64,000 nt of DNA, taken from positions 558,001-622,000 of the forward strand of contig NZ_CP154878.1 in the NCBI RefSeq assembly GCF_039955095.1. The letters run 5' to 3'. A program made the position numbers and the translations under genes. Positions 1 to 8,236 of the stretch are shown here, piece after piece (the first letter of the stretch is position 1; each line of letters starts with the position of its first letter). Under the pieces are notes generated by a model. The model was given only the letters and a program-made list of their open reading frames with translations. It was not told the DNA's origin and ran no database searches. The DNA comes from Limosilactobacillus sp. WILCCON 0051 (lineage in GTDB: Bacteria > Bacillota > Bacilli > Lactobacillales > Lactobacillaceae).

Positions 1-467
1 CCTTAAGCAAGGTATTTGCAGGCTTTTTCTTTCATTATCCCTACGCAATGGTCAGTCAATTGGTTATTGTCTGGCTGGTCTGCTCGTATTTTTTTGAAGG
101 CGACGTTCAGATTCCATTGGTTGGATTTTCGGTTGTCGCGGGAATCTTTTGTGATCTCTATTATTCGGGGATCTTAGGATTGTTCATGTTCCTTTATCCA
201 ATGGTTGTTGGTCTGACGAAACTGCTGGCCAAATATCTGACGCCATCGTTTCTGATGATTGTCTTGATCTTTTTGATCGATCTGACGGTATTTGAGCTTT
301 TTAACTATTGGGCCTATGCTGCAGTAGGAATTGCCAAGGTTGGTCTGGGCGTTTTTTTATTGGATACGCTGTTGCCAACGCTGCTTTTGAATTTGGTATA
401 TCTGCTGTGTTTGTATTTTCCATTGCAAAAGCTGATTACTTGGGCTGCTGATACCGAACGCCGCTGA
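1..467 (+). CDS. mreD: MreD, rod-shape-determining membrane protein (5' truncated by window edge)
   Basis: The reading frame is open from base 3, so the start lies before the window; 154 C-terminal residues are visible. The protein is almost entirely hydrophobic, with about five membrane segments and short polar turns, as expected for MreD, which works with MreB and MreC in the elongation machinery for side-wall peptidoglycan. A short polar tail ends in ERR. Assignment rests on hydropathy and on typical residues such as the IFCDLYYSG stretch of the MreD family. mreC and mreB would be expected just upstream, outside the window. Confidence 0.8.
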   Translation, partial: LSKVFAGFFFHYPYAMVSQLVIVWLVCSYFFEGDVQIPLVGFSVVAGIFCDLYYSGILGLFMFLYPMVVGLTKLLAKYLTPSFLMIVLIFLIDLTVFELFNYWAYAAVGIAKVGLGVFLLDTLLPTLLLNLVYLLCLYFPLQKLITWAADTERR

Positions 468-554
468 ATTTATGGTGAGGTCTTGACAAGGCTGCTGGAT
501 GATAGTAAGATACTGACAATTATTAAAAAACGATAACAAAAACAAAGAACAGAC

Positions 555-795
555 TAGTAGCTGTTTAGCCGACTGCTTAGCGAGTCGCGGTTGATGGGAA
601 GCGACCAGAAGGCAACAGTGAATCACATCTGCGAGTTGGGCGATCGAATTTAGTAAGTCGCTCCGGGGAAGCCCGTTACAGCACAGAGTTTAGATTTGAA
701 CTCGCTGAGGCAGTCTAGCGTGAGCTGACTGCAATGATGAGGTGGAACCGCGGCAACGCCCTCTGAGCCATGTGCTCGGGGGCGTTTTTGCTTTT
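555..795 (+). promoter_or_regulatory. T-box riboswitch, Stem I plus first antiterminator/terminator module
   Basis: A tRNA-sensing leader of the downstream ABC importer. Stem I is recognisable: a GTCGC/GCGAC hairpin at about 585-605 with the GGTTGATGGGAA-type apical loop, and a basal helix pairing about 567-573 with 632-640. The specifier region is GTGAATCACATC (618-629). The best reading is CAC (His), because the conserved purine follows the codon; TCA (Ser) directly after GAA is the alternative. A Stem III-like hairpin (GCAGTC/GACTGC, 709-731) precedes the T-box core GGTGGAACCGCGG (741-753). A terminator follows (AACGCCC ... GGGCGTTTTT, 755-790). The first module's tRNA-pairing bulge is TGGA. 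Confidence 0.85.
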
Positions 796-817
796 CTGGA
801 AAGTTTGAACTTAATGA

Positions 818-905
818 GGCAATGGCTGTGAAGCCGTTGCAAATCCGAGGTGGGATCACGCTGCGGCGTCCTCGACAGTCGTTATGACTGTTGAGGACGT
901 TTTTT
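818..905 (+). promoter_or_regulatory. Second T-box antiterminator/terminator module without its own Stem I
   Basis: Directly behind the first terminator lies a second decision module. It has a Stem III-like hairpin (CAATGGCT ... AGCCGTTG, 821-840), a T-box core GAGGTGGGATCACGC (847-861), and a strong terminator (CGTCCTCGACAGTC paired with GACTGTTGAGGACG, 867-899, then a T run). Only about 25 bases separate it from the first terminator, so there is no room for another Stem I. This matches the published class of partially double T-boxes. The tRNA-pairing bulge is TGGG here, against TGGA in module one. Confidence 0.75.
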
Positions 906-935
906 GTTATCGAAGCATTTGAGGGAGGTTTTATC

Positions 936-1583
936 ATGTCAATGCACTATGTTATGGAAATTCTGCCATCGCTGTTTCAAGGCGCTGGCATGACATTAAA
1001 GCTGTTTTTCTGGACGCTGCTTGGTTCACTGCCTTTGGGAATCTTAGTTAGTTTAGGATTGACTTCCAAGTTTCGGCCACTGCAATGGCTGCTTGAGCTT
1101 TATGTCTGGCTGATGCGGGGCACGCCGCTGCTGCTGCAATTGATTTTTGTTTTTTATGGCTTGCCAATTATTGGGATTGTTTTTCAGCGTTACGACGCGG
1201 CACTGTTTGCATTTATTCTCAACTATGGTGCCTATTTTGCCGAAATTTTTCGGGGTGGCTTTCAGTCAATCGATCAAGGCCAATATGAGGCAGCGCGGGT
1301 TCTGCGTTTAAGCTATAGTCAGACGCTGCGCAAGATCGTGATTCCACAGGTCGTTAAGATCGTAATTCCTTCGATCGGCAACGAGGTCATCAATCTGGTC
1401 AAGGACTCATCTTTGGTATACGTAATTGGTCTGGGCGATCTGCTGCGGGCCGGCAATGTTGCTACGGCACGGGACGTAACTTTGGTGCCATTGCTTTTGG
1501 TTGGCTTGATCTACTTAATCTTGATTGGGATCTGCACGTTTATCCTGAACAAGGTTGAAAAACGTTATTCATACTTTAAGTAA
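936..1583 (+). CDS. Amino-acid ABC transporter permease (possibly histidine-type HisXYZ)
   Basis: Membrane subunit of a polar amino-acid importer, 215 residues with about five membrane helices. The cytoplasmic EAA loop that docks on the ATPase is visible around residues 113-135 (QYEAARVLRLSYSQTLRKI). The start at 936 is chosen because GAGGGAGG stands 7 bases upstream; an in-frame ATG at 891 lies inside the leader terminator and has no ribosome site. It is the first gene of a three-gene operon with an ATPase and a lipoprotein, controlled by the doubled T-box. The substrate is inferred only from the leader: a CAC specifier would mean histidine, and serine is possible. Confidence 0.88.
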   Translation: MSMHYVMEILPSLFQGAGMTLKLFFWTLLGSLPLGILVSLGLTSKFRPLQWLLELYVWLMRGTPLLLQLIFVFYGLPIIGIVFQRYDAALFAFILNYGAYFAEIFRGGFQSIDQGQYEAARVLRLSYSQTLRKIVIPQVVKIVIPSIGNEVINLVKDSSLVYVIGLGDLLRAGNVATARDVTLVPLLLVGLIYLILIGICTFILNKVEKRYSYFK

Positions 1584-1592
1584 AAGGAGGCC

Positions 1593-2240
1593 ATGAAGAT
1601 GCTGGAAGTGCAGGAACTTAAAAAGAGCTTTGGTGGACGTCAGATTTTAGACGGCGTTGACTTAACGGTTAAAGATGGTGAGATTTTATGCATCGTTGGT
1701 CCATCCGGTGCAGGTAAAACGACGCTTTTGCGCTGCATTACCGGTTTAGAGGCAGCCGACAGCGGTAAGTTTTTAATTGATGGTCGTCCTTTTGATCCAC
1801 AGGGAACGGATCGCTCTGACAGTGTGATCGGGGTTGTTTTTCAAGACTTTAACCTTTTCCCTAATCTGACAGTTCTTGAAAACGTTACGCTGGCGCCAAC
1901 GCTGGTCTTGAAAAAGGCAAAAGCCGATGCCCAGCAGGATGCCGAAAATCTCTTAAAGGAACTGGGATTGGATGGCAAAGGCGATCTGTATCCTTATCAG
2001 CTGTCTGGTGGTCAAAAGCAGCGAGTGGCAATTGCGCGGGCGCTGGCTATGAAGCCTAAGATTCTTTGCTATGATGAGCCAACCTCTGCTCTTGATCCTA
2101 ATCTGCGTGATGAGGTTGCCAAGCTGATTCTGGGCTTGAAAAAAGACGGCATGACGCAGTTGGTGGTTACGCATGATATGGAGTTTGCTCAAAAAGTCGC
2201 TGATGATATTCTGCAGGTTAAAGCTTTGGATCAGCAATAA
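1593..2240 (+). CDS. Amino-acid ABC transporter ATP-binding protein
   Basis: Energy-coupling subunit of the importer, 215 residues. Visible motifs in order: Walker A GPSGAGKTT (about 35-43), signature LSGGQKQR (about 135-142), Walker B ILCYDEP (about 155-161) and the switch VTHD (about 189-192). It is slightly shorter than the usual 240-residue GlnQ/HisP type at the C terminus. The ribosome site AAAGGAGG sits only 2-3 bases before ATG 1593 but 8 bases before ATG 1599, so translation may really begin at 1599. It follows the permease by 9 bases and precedes the binding protein by 2. Confidence 0.92.
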   Translation: MKMLEVQELKKSFGGRQILDGVDLTVKDGEILCIVGPSGAGKTTLLRCITGLEAADSGKFLIDGRPFDPQGTDRSDSVIGVVFQDFNLFPNLTVLENVTLAPTLVLKKAKADAQQDAENLLKELGLDGKGDLYPYQLSGGQKQRVAIARALAMKPKILCYDEPTSALDPNLRDEVAKLILGLKKDGMTQLVVTHDMEFAQKVADDILQVKALDQQ

Positions 2241-2242
2241 TA

Positions 2243-3100
2243 ATGGGGGCCGGAAAATTGAAGAAGTTCAAATATTGGCTGCTGCTGTTGATTTTGCCGG
2301 TTATGCTGTTGAGTGGCTGTCAAAACGTTACCCAGCGTGCTGACACTCAAGACACCTGGAAGCAGATTCAGCGGCGGGGCAAGGTTGTGATTGGGCTGGA
2401 TGACAGTTTCGTGCCAATGGGCTTTCGGGAAAAAAATGGCAAGCTGGTTGGCTATGATATTGATCTGGCTAAGGCCGTCTTTAAACAATATGGCATTAAG
2501 GTTGATTTTCAGACGATCGATTGGTCAATGAAAGAAACCGAGTTAAAAAATGGGACCATCGATCTGCTGTGGAACGGTTATTCGGTAACGCCGCAGCGGG
2601 CTAAAAAAGTTGCCTTTAGCCGCGTCTACCTGCTTAACAAACAGGTACTGGTTACCAAGAAAAAAGATCATATCAGTAACTTTAACGATATGAAGGGCAA
2701 GAGTCTGGGCGTTCAAAATGGTTCGACGGGAGCAACGGCTTTAGATGAGTATCCTAAACTGTTAAAAGATAAGATCAAGAATCACAAGGCCGTGCTTTAT
2801 GATACCTTCCCTGATGCATTTATTGATTTGAATGCTGGGCGGATTCAAGGCATTTTAATGGATGAGGTCTATGCGGACTACTACATTAAGCACCAAAAAG
2901 ACAGCTCGGCCTATCGAGTCTACTCAGATCCGCAGATGCCGCAAGACTATTTTGCTGTTGGGATGCGTAAGGGTGACAAGACTCTGCAAAAGAAGGTTAA
3001 CGAAGGTTTGGCTAGACTCCAGAAAAATGGCGAGCTGCGGCGAATCAATAAGAAGTGGTTTGGCGTCAGCAGCAATTATCTGGGACCGGTAAAAAAATAA
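2243..3100 (+). CDS. Amino-acid ABC transporter substrate-binding lipoprotein
   Basis: Extracellular solute receptor of the importer, 285 residues, SBP_bac_3 fold. A lipoprotein signal with basic residues 5-10, a hydrophobic core and lipobox LLSGC (Cys26) predicts a diacylglyceryl anchor. The mature part has the hallmark VGYDIDLAKAV near residue 75 and NGYSVTPQRAKKVAFS near 120. The start ATG 2243 is 2 bases after the ATPase stop and has no clear ribosome site, so translational coupling is likely; TTG 2258 is an alternative that still keeps the signal peptide. Confidence 0.9.
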   Translation: MGAGKLKKFKYWLLLLILPVMLLSGCQNVTQRADTQDTWKQIQRRGKVVIGLDDSFVPMGFREKNGKLVGYDIDLAKAVFKQYGIKVDFQTIDWSMKETELKNGTIDLLWNGYSVTPQRAKKVAFSRVYLLNKQVLVTKKKDHISNFNDMKGKSLGVQNGSTGATALDEYPKLLKDKIKNHKAVLYDTFPDAFIDLNAGRIQGILMDEVYADYYIKHQKDSSAYRVYSDPQMPQDYFAVGMRKGDKTLQKKVNEGLARLQKNGELRRINKKWFGVSSNYLGPVKK

Positions 3101-3105
3101 AATTA

Positions 3106-3141
3106 ACAAACGAGGGCGCGTCTTAACGGGCCCTCGTTTGT
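3106..3141 (+). terminator. Rho-independent terminator of the ABC importer operon
   Basis: ACAAACGAGGG (3106-3116) pairs perfectly with CCCTCGTTTGT (3131-3141) around a 14-base loop. The T run is weak, but A-rich bases before and T-rich bases after allow either direction. Confidence 0.75.
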
Positions 3142-3240
3142 AATTTATGGGCGAATCAAGTAATATGGAATATTGTATCTATCAGTAAGAATGAACTATG
3201 ACAATCAAAGACATTAATCAATTTTGGAAATGAGGGTAAT

Positions 3241-4497
3241 ATGGTGGATTTTAATCTGCAGCCGGGCGTTAGACTGCATATTGAGCCAACGTCACGGTTT
3301 CACGTTAATCGAATTCTGATCAACTTTGCAACGCCACAGACGGCAGATAATTCGGCAGCGCGCAATCTGTTGGCGAATCTTTTAGAAACCAGTACGGCAG
3401 CATATCCAACGCAGACAGCATTTGCCAAGGCCTTGAATCATCTATACGGCGCCGATGCCAGTGCCAGCGTCAGTCGCATCGGCTATGCACATACGCTGCG
3501 GGTACGAGCTGAGGCAGTTGATGATCGCTTTGCTCAGCCAGGTATTTTTGCCAGCTTGGTGGATATCTTGTATCAGATGATTTTTCATCCTTTAATAACG
3601 GATGGTGCTTTTGATGCAGCAACCTTTAAGACCCAGCGGCAAAACGTTGCCAATGAGCTGGCTTCCATTAAGGAAAATAAACAGTACTACGCTGCCTGGC
3701 AATTGGACCGTCTTTATTATGACCAAAGCTCTTTGATGCGGATTCCCAGCTATGGTCGGCTGGAGGATCTGGACAAGCTAACGCCGGCATCTTTGGTTGA
3801 AACCTATTATGATATGCTGGCTCATGACCAGGTTGACATTTTTGTCTATGGCAATGTGGATCCACAGACGGTACTTGATCTTTTCAGACAGTGGCCATTG
3901 TCACCGCGTCAGTCGCCACTGCCTAAAGATATCTATTATCGTCAACCGTTTCATCATCGCGTTCGTGAGCTGAGTGAACGCCAAGACGTTAATCAGGCCA
4001 AACTAAACCTGGCTTACCACTTTCCGGTTTTCTATCGTGATGAAAACTACTATGCTGCTTTGGTCATGAATGGAATCTTAGGCGGCACGCCATATTCCAA
4101 GTTGTTTGCCAACGTGCGGGAAAAAGCCAGCCTAGCTTACTATGCATCCAGTCAGCTGCGTTTGTTCAGCAGTCATCTGGCAATTCAGACGGGGATCGAT
4201 GCCAAAAACTATCATCAGGCGCGGCAATTGATTGAGGCTCAGGTCAAGGCAGTTCAGCAGGGTGATTTTAGCGAAACGGTCATGCAGGAAGTCAAGGATG
4301 CCTTGATCAACCAGTATCAGACTGGGCTGGATGCTCCTGGCGGCATTGTTGAGCATTGGCTGGTTGACTGTATGAGTAATCGACTGCCGGCAGAAAACGT
4401 TATTGAATCACTGCAGCAGGTGACTAAAGAACAGGTTGCCGATTTAGCTAAAAAGCTTCAGCTGCAGGCAGTCTATTTTTTGGATGGTGAGGAATAA
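3241..4497 (+). CDS. yfmF: M16-family peptidase-like protein YfmF (inactive partner)
   Basis: Member of the M16 (insulinase-like) zinc protease superfamily, 418 residues. It lacks the HxxEH zinc site at the expected N-terminal place: residues near 37-45 read ANLLETST. It is therefore probably the non-catalytic half of a heterodimer with the next gene. In Firmicutes this pair is known as YfmF/YfmH, and NCBI names it EF-P 5-aminopentanol modification-associated. ATG 3241 follows a GAGGGT ribosome site. The stop TAA shares its last base with the yfmH ATG, which implies coupled translation. Confidence 0.88.
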   Translation: MVDFNLQPGVRLHIEPTSRFHVNRILINFATPQTADNSAARNLLANLLETSTAAYPTQTAFAKALNHLYGADASASVSRIGYAHTLRVRAEAVDDRFAQPGIFASLVDILYQMIFHPLITDGAFDAATFKTQRQNVANELASIKENKQYYAAWQLDRLYYDQSSLMRIPSYGRLEDLDKLTPASLVETYYDMLAHDQVDIFVYGNVDPQTVLDLFRQWPLSPRQSPLPKDIYYRQPFHHRVRELSERQDVNQAKLNLAYHFPVFYRDENYYAALVMNGILGGTPYSKLFANVREKASLAYYASSQLRLFSSHLAIQTGIDAKNYHQARQLIEAQVKAVQQGDFSETVMQEVKDALINQYQTGLDAPGGIVEHWLVDCMSNRLPAENVIESLQQVTKEQVADLAKKLQLQAVYFLDGEE

Positions 4498-5795
4498 TGC
4501 AGCAATTCAAATATTCAGAATTCAATCAAAACGTGTACCAAAAGCAGCTGGATAATGGCCTTTTGGTAACATTGCTGCCAATGGAAGGCTTTCATAAGAC
4601 CTATGCTGTTTTGTCGACTGAATTTGGCTCAATTGATAATGCATTCGTGCCTGATCAAAAAAATGAGCTGTTGACGGTTCCTGATGGCGTGGCCCACTTT
4701 TTAGAGCATAAGATGTTTGAAAAGGCCGATCATGACGCGTTTGATCTATTTGGCAAGCTGGGAGCCGACGCCAATGCCTTTACCAGCTTTACGCAGACGC
4801 GCTATCTGTTTTCAACGACTGCTCACCTCCACGAAAATCTAGATGTACTGCTTGATTTTGTTCAGGATCCATATTTTACTGAACAAACTGTCAATAAGGA
4901 AAAGGGAATCATTGGCCAAGAAATCACCATGTATAATGATGATCCCAGCTGGCGTTTATATCTTGGGATGCTGGGCAACCTGTATCCTAATGATCCGATG
5001 CACATTGACATTGCCGGCACCCAAGAATCGATCCAAAAGATTACGGCACCGATTCTTTATGATGCCTATCGCACCTTTTATCAACCAGCCAATATGAATC
5101 TGTTTGTTGCTGGACGACTTGATGTTGAGCAGGTTTTAGCGTGGGTTGAGCAAAATCAGGCAGTCAAGCATTTTGATGAGCCCAAGCTGCCTAAGCGAAC
5201 CGCGGTAATCAGCGATCCGACTGCCAACGACGTCATTCCGTTTCGTACATTAACGATGGCAGTTGAGCGGCCTAAGGTAATGGTTGGACTGCGCGGTATT
5301 CAAAGTTTTGAAAACGGTAAGGAGCGGCTGCTTTATAAATGGCGGATCAATCTTTTACTGGCAATGCTGTTTGATGAGACGTCAGCCAACTTTTTACGTT
5401 TGTATGATACTGGTGTTATAGACGATTCTTTTAATTATAATTTTGAGATTCAGCGCGGCTTTCATTTGGCAACCTTTAGCACGGATACTGATCAAATGGA
5501 GCAGTTTGCCGATGCCATGATTCAGATTCTAAAAGAGGCGCCTGAACAGCTGGCAGCAGTGAAAAATCAGTTTGAAGACGTAAAGCATGCGATGCTGGGC
5601 CGCTTGATCAACCAGCTGGACTCACCGGAAAACATTGCAATGCTGTACGGCGGCAGCTATTTTGATCATGCAACGCTGCTGGATGAAATTGAGATTTTGC
5701 GCAGTATTGATTATGATGAGCTGGCAATTGCCATTGATCAATTCATCAAACCAGAGCGGCTCTCGGTCTATCAAATCGTACCGCCAACGAAATAA
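4497..5795 (+). CDS. yfmH: M16-family zinc metallopeptidase YfmH (active partner)
   Basis: Catalytic half of the YfmF/YfmH pair, 432 residues. The inverted zinc motif HFLEH is at residues 67-71, and the distal glutamate is expected in the GQEITMYND segment around 139-147. It overlaps yfmF by one base. The pair precedes rodZ and pgsA, the standard neighbourhood in bacilli and lactobacilli. The exact substrate is not evident from sequence. Confidence 0.9.
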   Translation: MQQFKYSEFNQNVYQKQLDNGLLVTLLPMEGFHKTYAVLSTEFGSIDNAFVPDQKNELLTVPDGVAHFLEHKMFEKADHDAFDLFGKLGADANAFTSFTQTRYLFSTTAHLHENLDVLLDFVQDPYFTEQTVNKEKGIIGQEITMYNDDPSWRLYLGMLGNLYPNDPMHIDIAGTQESIQKITAPILYDAYRTFYQPANMNLFVAGRLDVEQVLAWVEQNQAVKHFDEPKLPKRTAVISDPTANDVIPFRTLTMAVERPKVMVGLRGIQSFENGKERLLYKWRINLLLAMLFDETSANFLRLYDTGVIDDSFNYNFEIQRGFHLATFSTDTDQMEQFADAMIQILKEAPEQLAAVKNQFEDVKHAMLGRLINQLDSPENIAMLYGGSYFDHATLLDEIEILRSIDYDELAIAIDQFIKPERLSVYQIVPPTK

Positions 5796-5820
5796 GCGTT
5801 TCTTAAAATTTGCCGTCGTG

Positions 5821-5837
5821 ATAGTATGCTATACTAT
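5821..5837. repeat. 7-3-7 inverted repeat overlapping the rodZ -10 region
   Basis: ATAGTAT GCT ATACTAT is a perfect inverted repeat. It contains a TATACT -10 (5830-5835) with an upstream TGC, i.e. an extended -10 promoter for rodZ. It could be an operator or merely a by-product of the AT-rich promoter. Confidence 0.45.
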
Positions 5838-5883
5838 TTTAGGTTATGGACTAATTTAAAATTTAAAAGAATGAGGATTAGGT

Positions 5884-6903
5884 ATGAGTGAAAACGAAGA
5901 AAAACGACCAGAAGTTGGTAAAAAGCTTCATGATGCTCGGGTAGCCAAGGGATATACCTTAGACGACCTGCAGCAGGCGACCAAGATTCAAAAACGCTAT
6001 TTGATTGCCATCGAAGACGAAAAGTTTGATGAACTGCCTGGCGATTTCTATGTTCGGGCATTCGTCAAGCAGTATGCTGATACGGTTGGTCTGGACGGCG
6101 AGGATCTGTTAAAAGAATACGATGACGATCTGCCTAAAGCCAAGACTGATGAATATTCAGAGCATATTGCTCAAGCCGTTGAGACGCGGGCAACTTCCAA
6201 ACGCAAGCTTACTAAGGTTAACGATGCCAGAAAGTATCTGCCAACAGTGATTGCGATCGTCATCGTCGTTATTGTTTTGGCAGCAATTTGGCTGACGGCA
6301 ATCGTTAGAGGTCATCGTGATTCTTCGACCAAGATTGACAACAGTTCGGTCAAGGTTTCAGGTGAATCAAGCAAGAAGTCTTCCAGCTCAAGCAAAAAGA
6401 AGTCATCGTCCAGCTCAAAGAAGACGTCCAGCAGCATCAAGCTGACGGCTTCAACGCGGACCAGCAGTGCAGTTACGTTTACCGGTGATGCCTTAACCAA
6501 AGACACGACCTTGACGATCAAGACTTCCGGACAAGCCTGGAATGCCGTAACGGTTGATAACTCACAGCGTTTAAGCAAGACGATGAGCGCCAACCAAACT
6601 GAAAAAATCAATATTGCCAAAAACGCCCAAACGATCGTCTTGACGCTTGGCAATGCCAGCGCCACTACGGTCAAGCTTGGCAACACCACGGTTGATCTGA
6701 CGCAGAACAACACTTATCCAAACACACGGACGGTTACGATTAAGCTTGGCAATACTACGCAATCGTCTTCGGCTTCTTCAACCTCTTCATCTGCCGTGAC
6801 GACCAGTACTTCGCAAAGTACGTCTTCAACTGCTGGATCAGGCACGACGTCTGGGGTTGCATCAACCTCATCAACACAGACGAGCGTATCCAGTACGCGT
6901 TAA
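5884..6903 (+). CDS. rodZ: RodZ-like protein (HTH, single membrane segment, DUF4115 exterior)
   Basis: Cell-shape/morphogenesis protein, 339 residues. It has an N-terminal Xre-type helix-turn-helix (about 10-75, with KKLHDARVAKGYTLDDLQQ and LPGDFYVRAFVKQYAD), one membrane helix (about 119-142), a Ser/Lys-rich linker (about 155-185), a beta-rich DUF4115-type domain (about 190-290) and a Ser/Thr-rich low-complexity tail (about 290-339). By analogy the HTH contacts cytoplasmic MreB and the exterior part faces the wall. The Ser/Thr tail is longer than in B. subtilis YmfM. The ribosome site is GAGGATTAGG just before ATG 5884. Confidence 0.88.
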   Translation: MSENEEKRPEVGKKLHDARVAKGYTLDDLQQATKIQKRYLIAIEDEKFDELPGDFYVRAFVKQYADTVGLDGEDLLKEYDDDLPKAKTDEYSEHIAQAVETRATSKRKLTKVNDARKYLPTVIAIVIVVIVLAAIWLTAIVRGHRDSSTKIDNSSVKVSGESSKKSSSSSKKKSSSSSKKTSSSIKLTASTRTSSAVTFTGDALTKDTTLTIKTSGQAWNAVTVDNSQRLSKTMSANQTEKINIAKNAQTIVLTLGNASATTVKLGNTTVDLTQNNTYPNTRTVTIKLGNTTQSSSASSTSSSAVTTSTSQSTSSTAGSGTTSGVASTSSTQTSVSSTR

Positions 6904-6928
6904 TTTAGTGAAATAGGGGGAAGTTTCG

Positions 6929-7513
6929 TTGAATTTACCAAACAAATTAACCATCGTTAGGCTGATTATTATTCCATTTTTCCTGATCTTAATGGTAGTG
7001 CCATTTGGTTGGGGCAGCGTTGCGTTTTGGGGTGCTACGATTCCAGTTGCCGAACTGATTGCGGCGATTCTGTTTATTGCGGCCACGATTACTGATAATC
7101 TGGATGGCCGAATTGCGCGTCGTGACCATTTAGTAACCAATTTCGGTAAGTTTGCCGATCCATTAGCTGATAAGCTGTTGGTAATGACTGCTTTTATCGT
7201 CCTGACGGGACAAGGGGTCGTACCTTCCTGGGTAACCGCTATTATTATTTGGCGTGAGCTTTCGGTAACAGGACTGCGTCTATTGCTGGTAGAACAAAAT
7301 GGAACGGTGCTGGCTGCCAAGATGCCAGGTAAGATTAAGACGACGACTCAATTTATCGCCATTATCTTCTTGCTTTTGCACAACGTAATCTTTGCAATCT
7401 GGAATATTCCATTTGGTCAGATTATGCTGTACATCTGCCTGTTCTTTACGGTCTACTCGGGAATCGACTACTTTGTTAAGGGCCGCGGCGTTTTTGCGGA
7501 TGGATTTAAATAA
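6929..7513 (+). CDS. pgsA: CDP-diacylglycerol--glycerol-3-phosphate 3-phosphatidyltransferase
   Basis: Makes phosphatidylglycerol phosphate from CDP-diacylglycerol and glycerol-3-phosphate, the committed step to phosphatidylglycerol, in the membrane. 194 residues with about four to five helices. The CDP-alcohol phosphotransferase signature DGxxARx8Gx3Dx3D is complete (DGRIARRDHLVTNFGKFAD, about residues 58-77). The start is TTG 6929, with AGGGGGAAG 8 bases upstream. It normally precedes cinA-recA directly; here an IS66 element separates them. Confidence 0.95.
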   Translation: MNLPNKLTIVRLIIIPFFLILMVVPFGWGSVAFWGATIPVAELIAAILFIAATITDNLDGRIARRDHLVTNFGKFADPLADKLLVMTAFIVLTGQGVVPSWVTAIIIWRELSVTGLRLLLVEQNGTVLAAKMPGKIKTTTQFIAIIFLLLHNVIFAIWNIPFGQIMLYICLFFTVYSGIDYFVKGRGVFADGFK

Positions 7514-7527
7514 AATTGGCTAGATTA

Positions 7528-7560
7528 AAGTAAGTTCTTAGAGTCATTGGACTTTAGAAC
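7528..7560 (+). terminator. pgsA terminator cut by IS66 copy 1
   Basis: AAGTAAGTTCTTAGAGTC (7528-7545) pairs with GGACTTTAGAAC (7549-7560). The arm would continue with TTGCTTTTTT, which now lies beyond the insertion at 9903-9912. The element entered the 3' arm, so the hairpin keeps most of its stem but has lost its T tract. Confidence 0.7.
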
Positions 7561-7643
7561 GTAAGCACACTATAACCAACCGCATATGATTAAATCCCAA
7601 GTTCTCCTATACTTGAAGACATATTCAAGGAGGAGGACTTTTT

Positions 7644-7817
7644 ATGAAGCAAGATTTTGTCGAAGTTGATATACCACGAACAAAGAAGCCGGTTACTAAG
7701 CGCTCACGCTTGACTGCGACCGTTTCACTGCACCAAGTAAAAATTAATGTCTACCAAGAAGCAGATCCCGCTCTGGTTAGTGAGATCATTAAAGCAGTAG
7801 CCGCTTATGCTGGTTAA
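7644..7817 (+). CDS. tnpA: IS66 accessory protein TnpA (copy 1)
   Basis: A 57-residue protein starting MKQDFVEVDIPRTKKP. It is preceded by AAGGAGGAGG (7628-7637) and followed by tnpB, which it overlaps by 11 bases in another frame. Position, size and overlap match the small first gene (OrfA/TnpA) of IS66 elements, which is needed together with TnpB for transposition but lacks the DDE catalytic core. A short inverted repeat (CTTGAA/TTCAAG) lies just before the ribosome site. Confidence 0.8.
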   Translation: MKQDFVEVDIPRTKKPVTKRSRLTATVSLHQVKINVYQEADPALVSEIIKAVAAYAG

Positions 7818-8163
7818 CTGGAGTGCCCCTCAGCACGTCTACATAGTTTGTGGCAAGACCGATCTGCGGAAGGGGATTGATGGTTTGGCCATGGTGATCG
7901 CAGAGAATTATGGCTTGGAATTAGATAATGATTCGTTATTCCTATTTTGTGGCAATCGTAATGACCGCTTCAAAGGCTTGTACTGGGACGGCGAAGGATT
8001 CATCCTGCTTTATAAACGCTTTGAAAATGGTGGACTGCGATGGCCGCGACATCGAGAAGACGCAGTGGCATTAACCAAGAGTCAGATTAAGGCATTGTTA
8101 GAAGGCATCTCGCCACTGCCTCAGAAACGAATCAGGCCGGCTATTAAGGGACCAGGGTATTAA
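7807..8163 (+). CDS. tnpB: IS66 accessory protein TnpB (copy 1)
   Basis: 118 residues of the IS66 Orf2 family. The hallmarks are visible: VYIVCGKTDLRKGIDGLA near residues 12-29, LFLFCGNRNDRFKGLYWDGEGF near 45-66 and LLYKRFENGGLRWP near 68-81. Its start overlaps tnpA by 11 bases, implying coupled translation. It is required for transposition in studied relatives; its biochemical role is not settled. Confidence 0.95.
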   Translation: MLVNWSAPQHVYIVCGKTDLRKGIDGLAMVIAENYGLELDNDSLFLFCGNRNDRFKGLYWDGEGFILLYKRFENGGLRWPRHREDAVALTKSQIKALLEGISPLPQKRIRPAIKGPGY

Positions 8164-8187
8164 CAAGTTCCTCTTTTATTTGCCTCC

Positions 8188-8219
8188 ATTATCTGATAAC
8201 CTAATGGTCATCAGATAAT
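8188..8219 (+). repeat. Hairpin between tnpB and tnpC (copy 1)
   Basis: ATTATCTGAT (8188-8197) and ATCAGATAAT (8210-8219) form a perfect 10-bp stem with a 12-base loop. It ends one base before the tnpC ribosome site AAGGAGG (8221-8227). There is no T run, so a translational or stability role is likelier than termination. Confidence 0.7.
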
Positions 8220-8236
8220 AAAGGAGGTGATTGGTA

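Noticed and set aside
891..936. Upstream ATG 891 as start of the ABC permease
   Set aside because: It lies within the second T-box terminator and has no ribosome site; ATG 936 is well placed.
357..937. Minus-strand open frames of 89 and 95 codons opposite the T-box leader
   Set aside because: They lie antisense to structured RNA elements, lack ribosome sites and resemble no protein.
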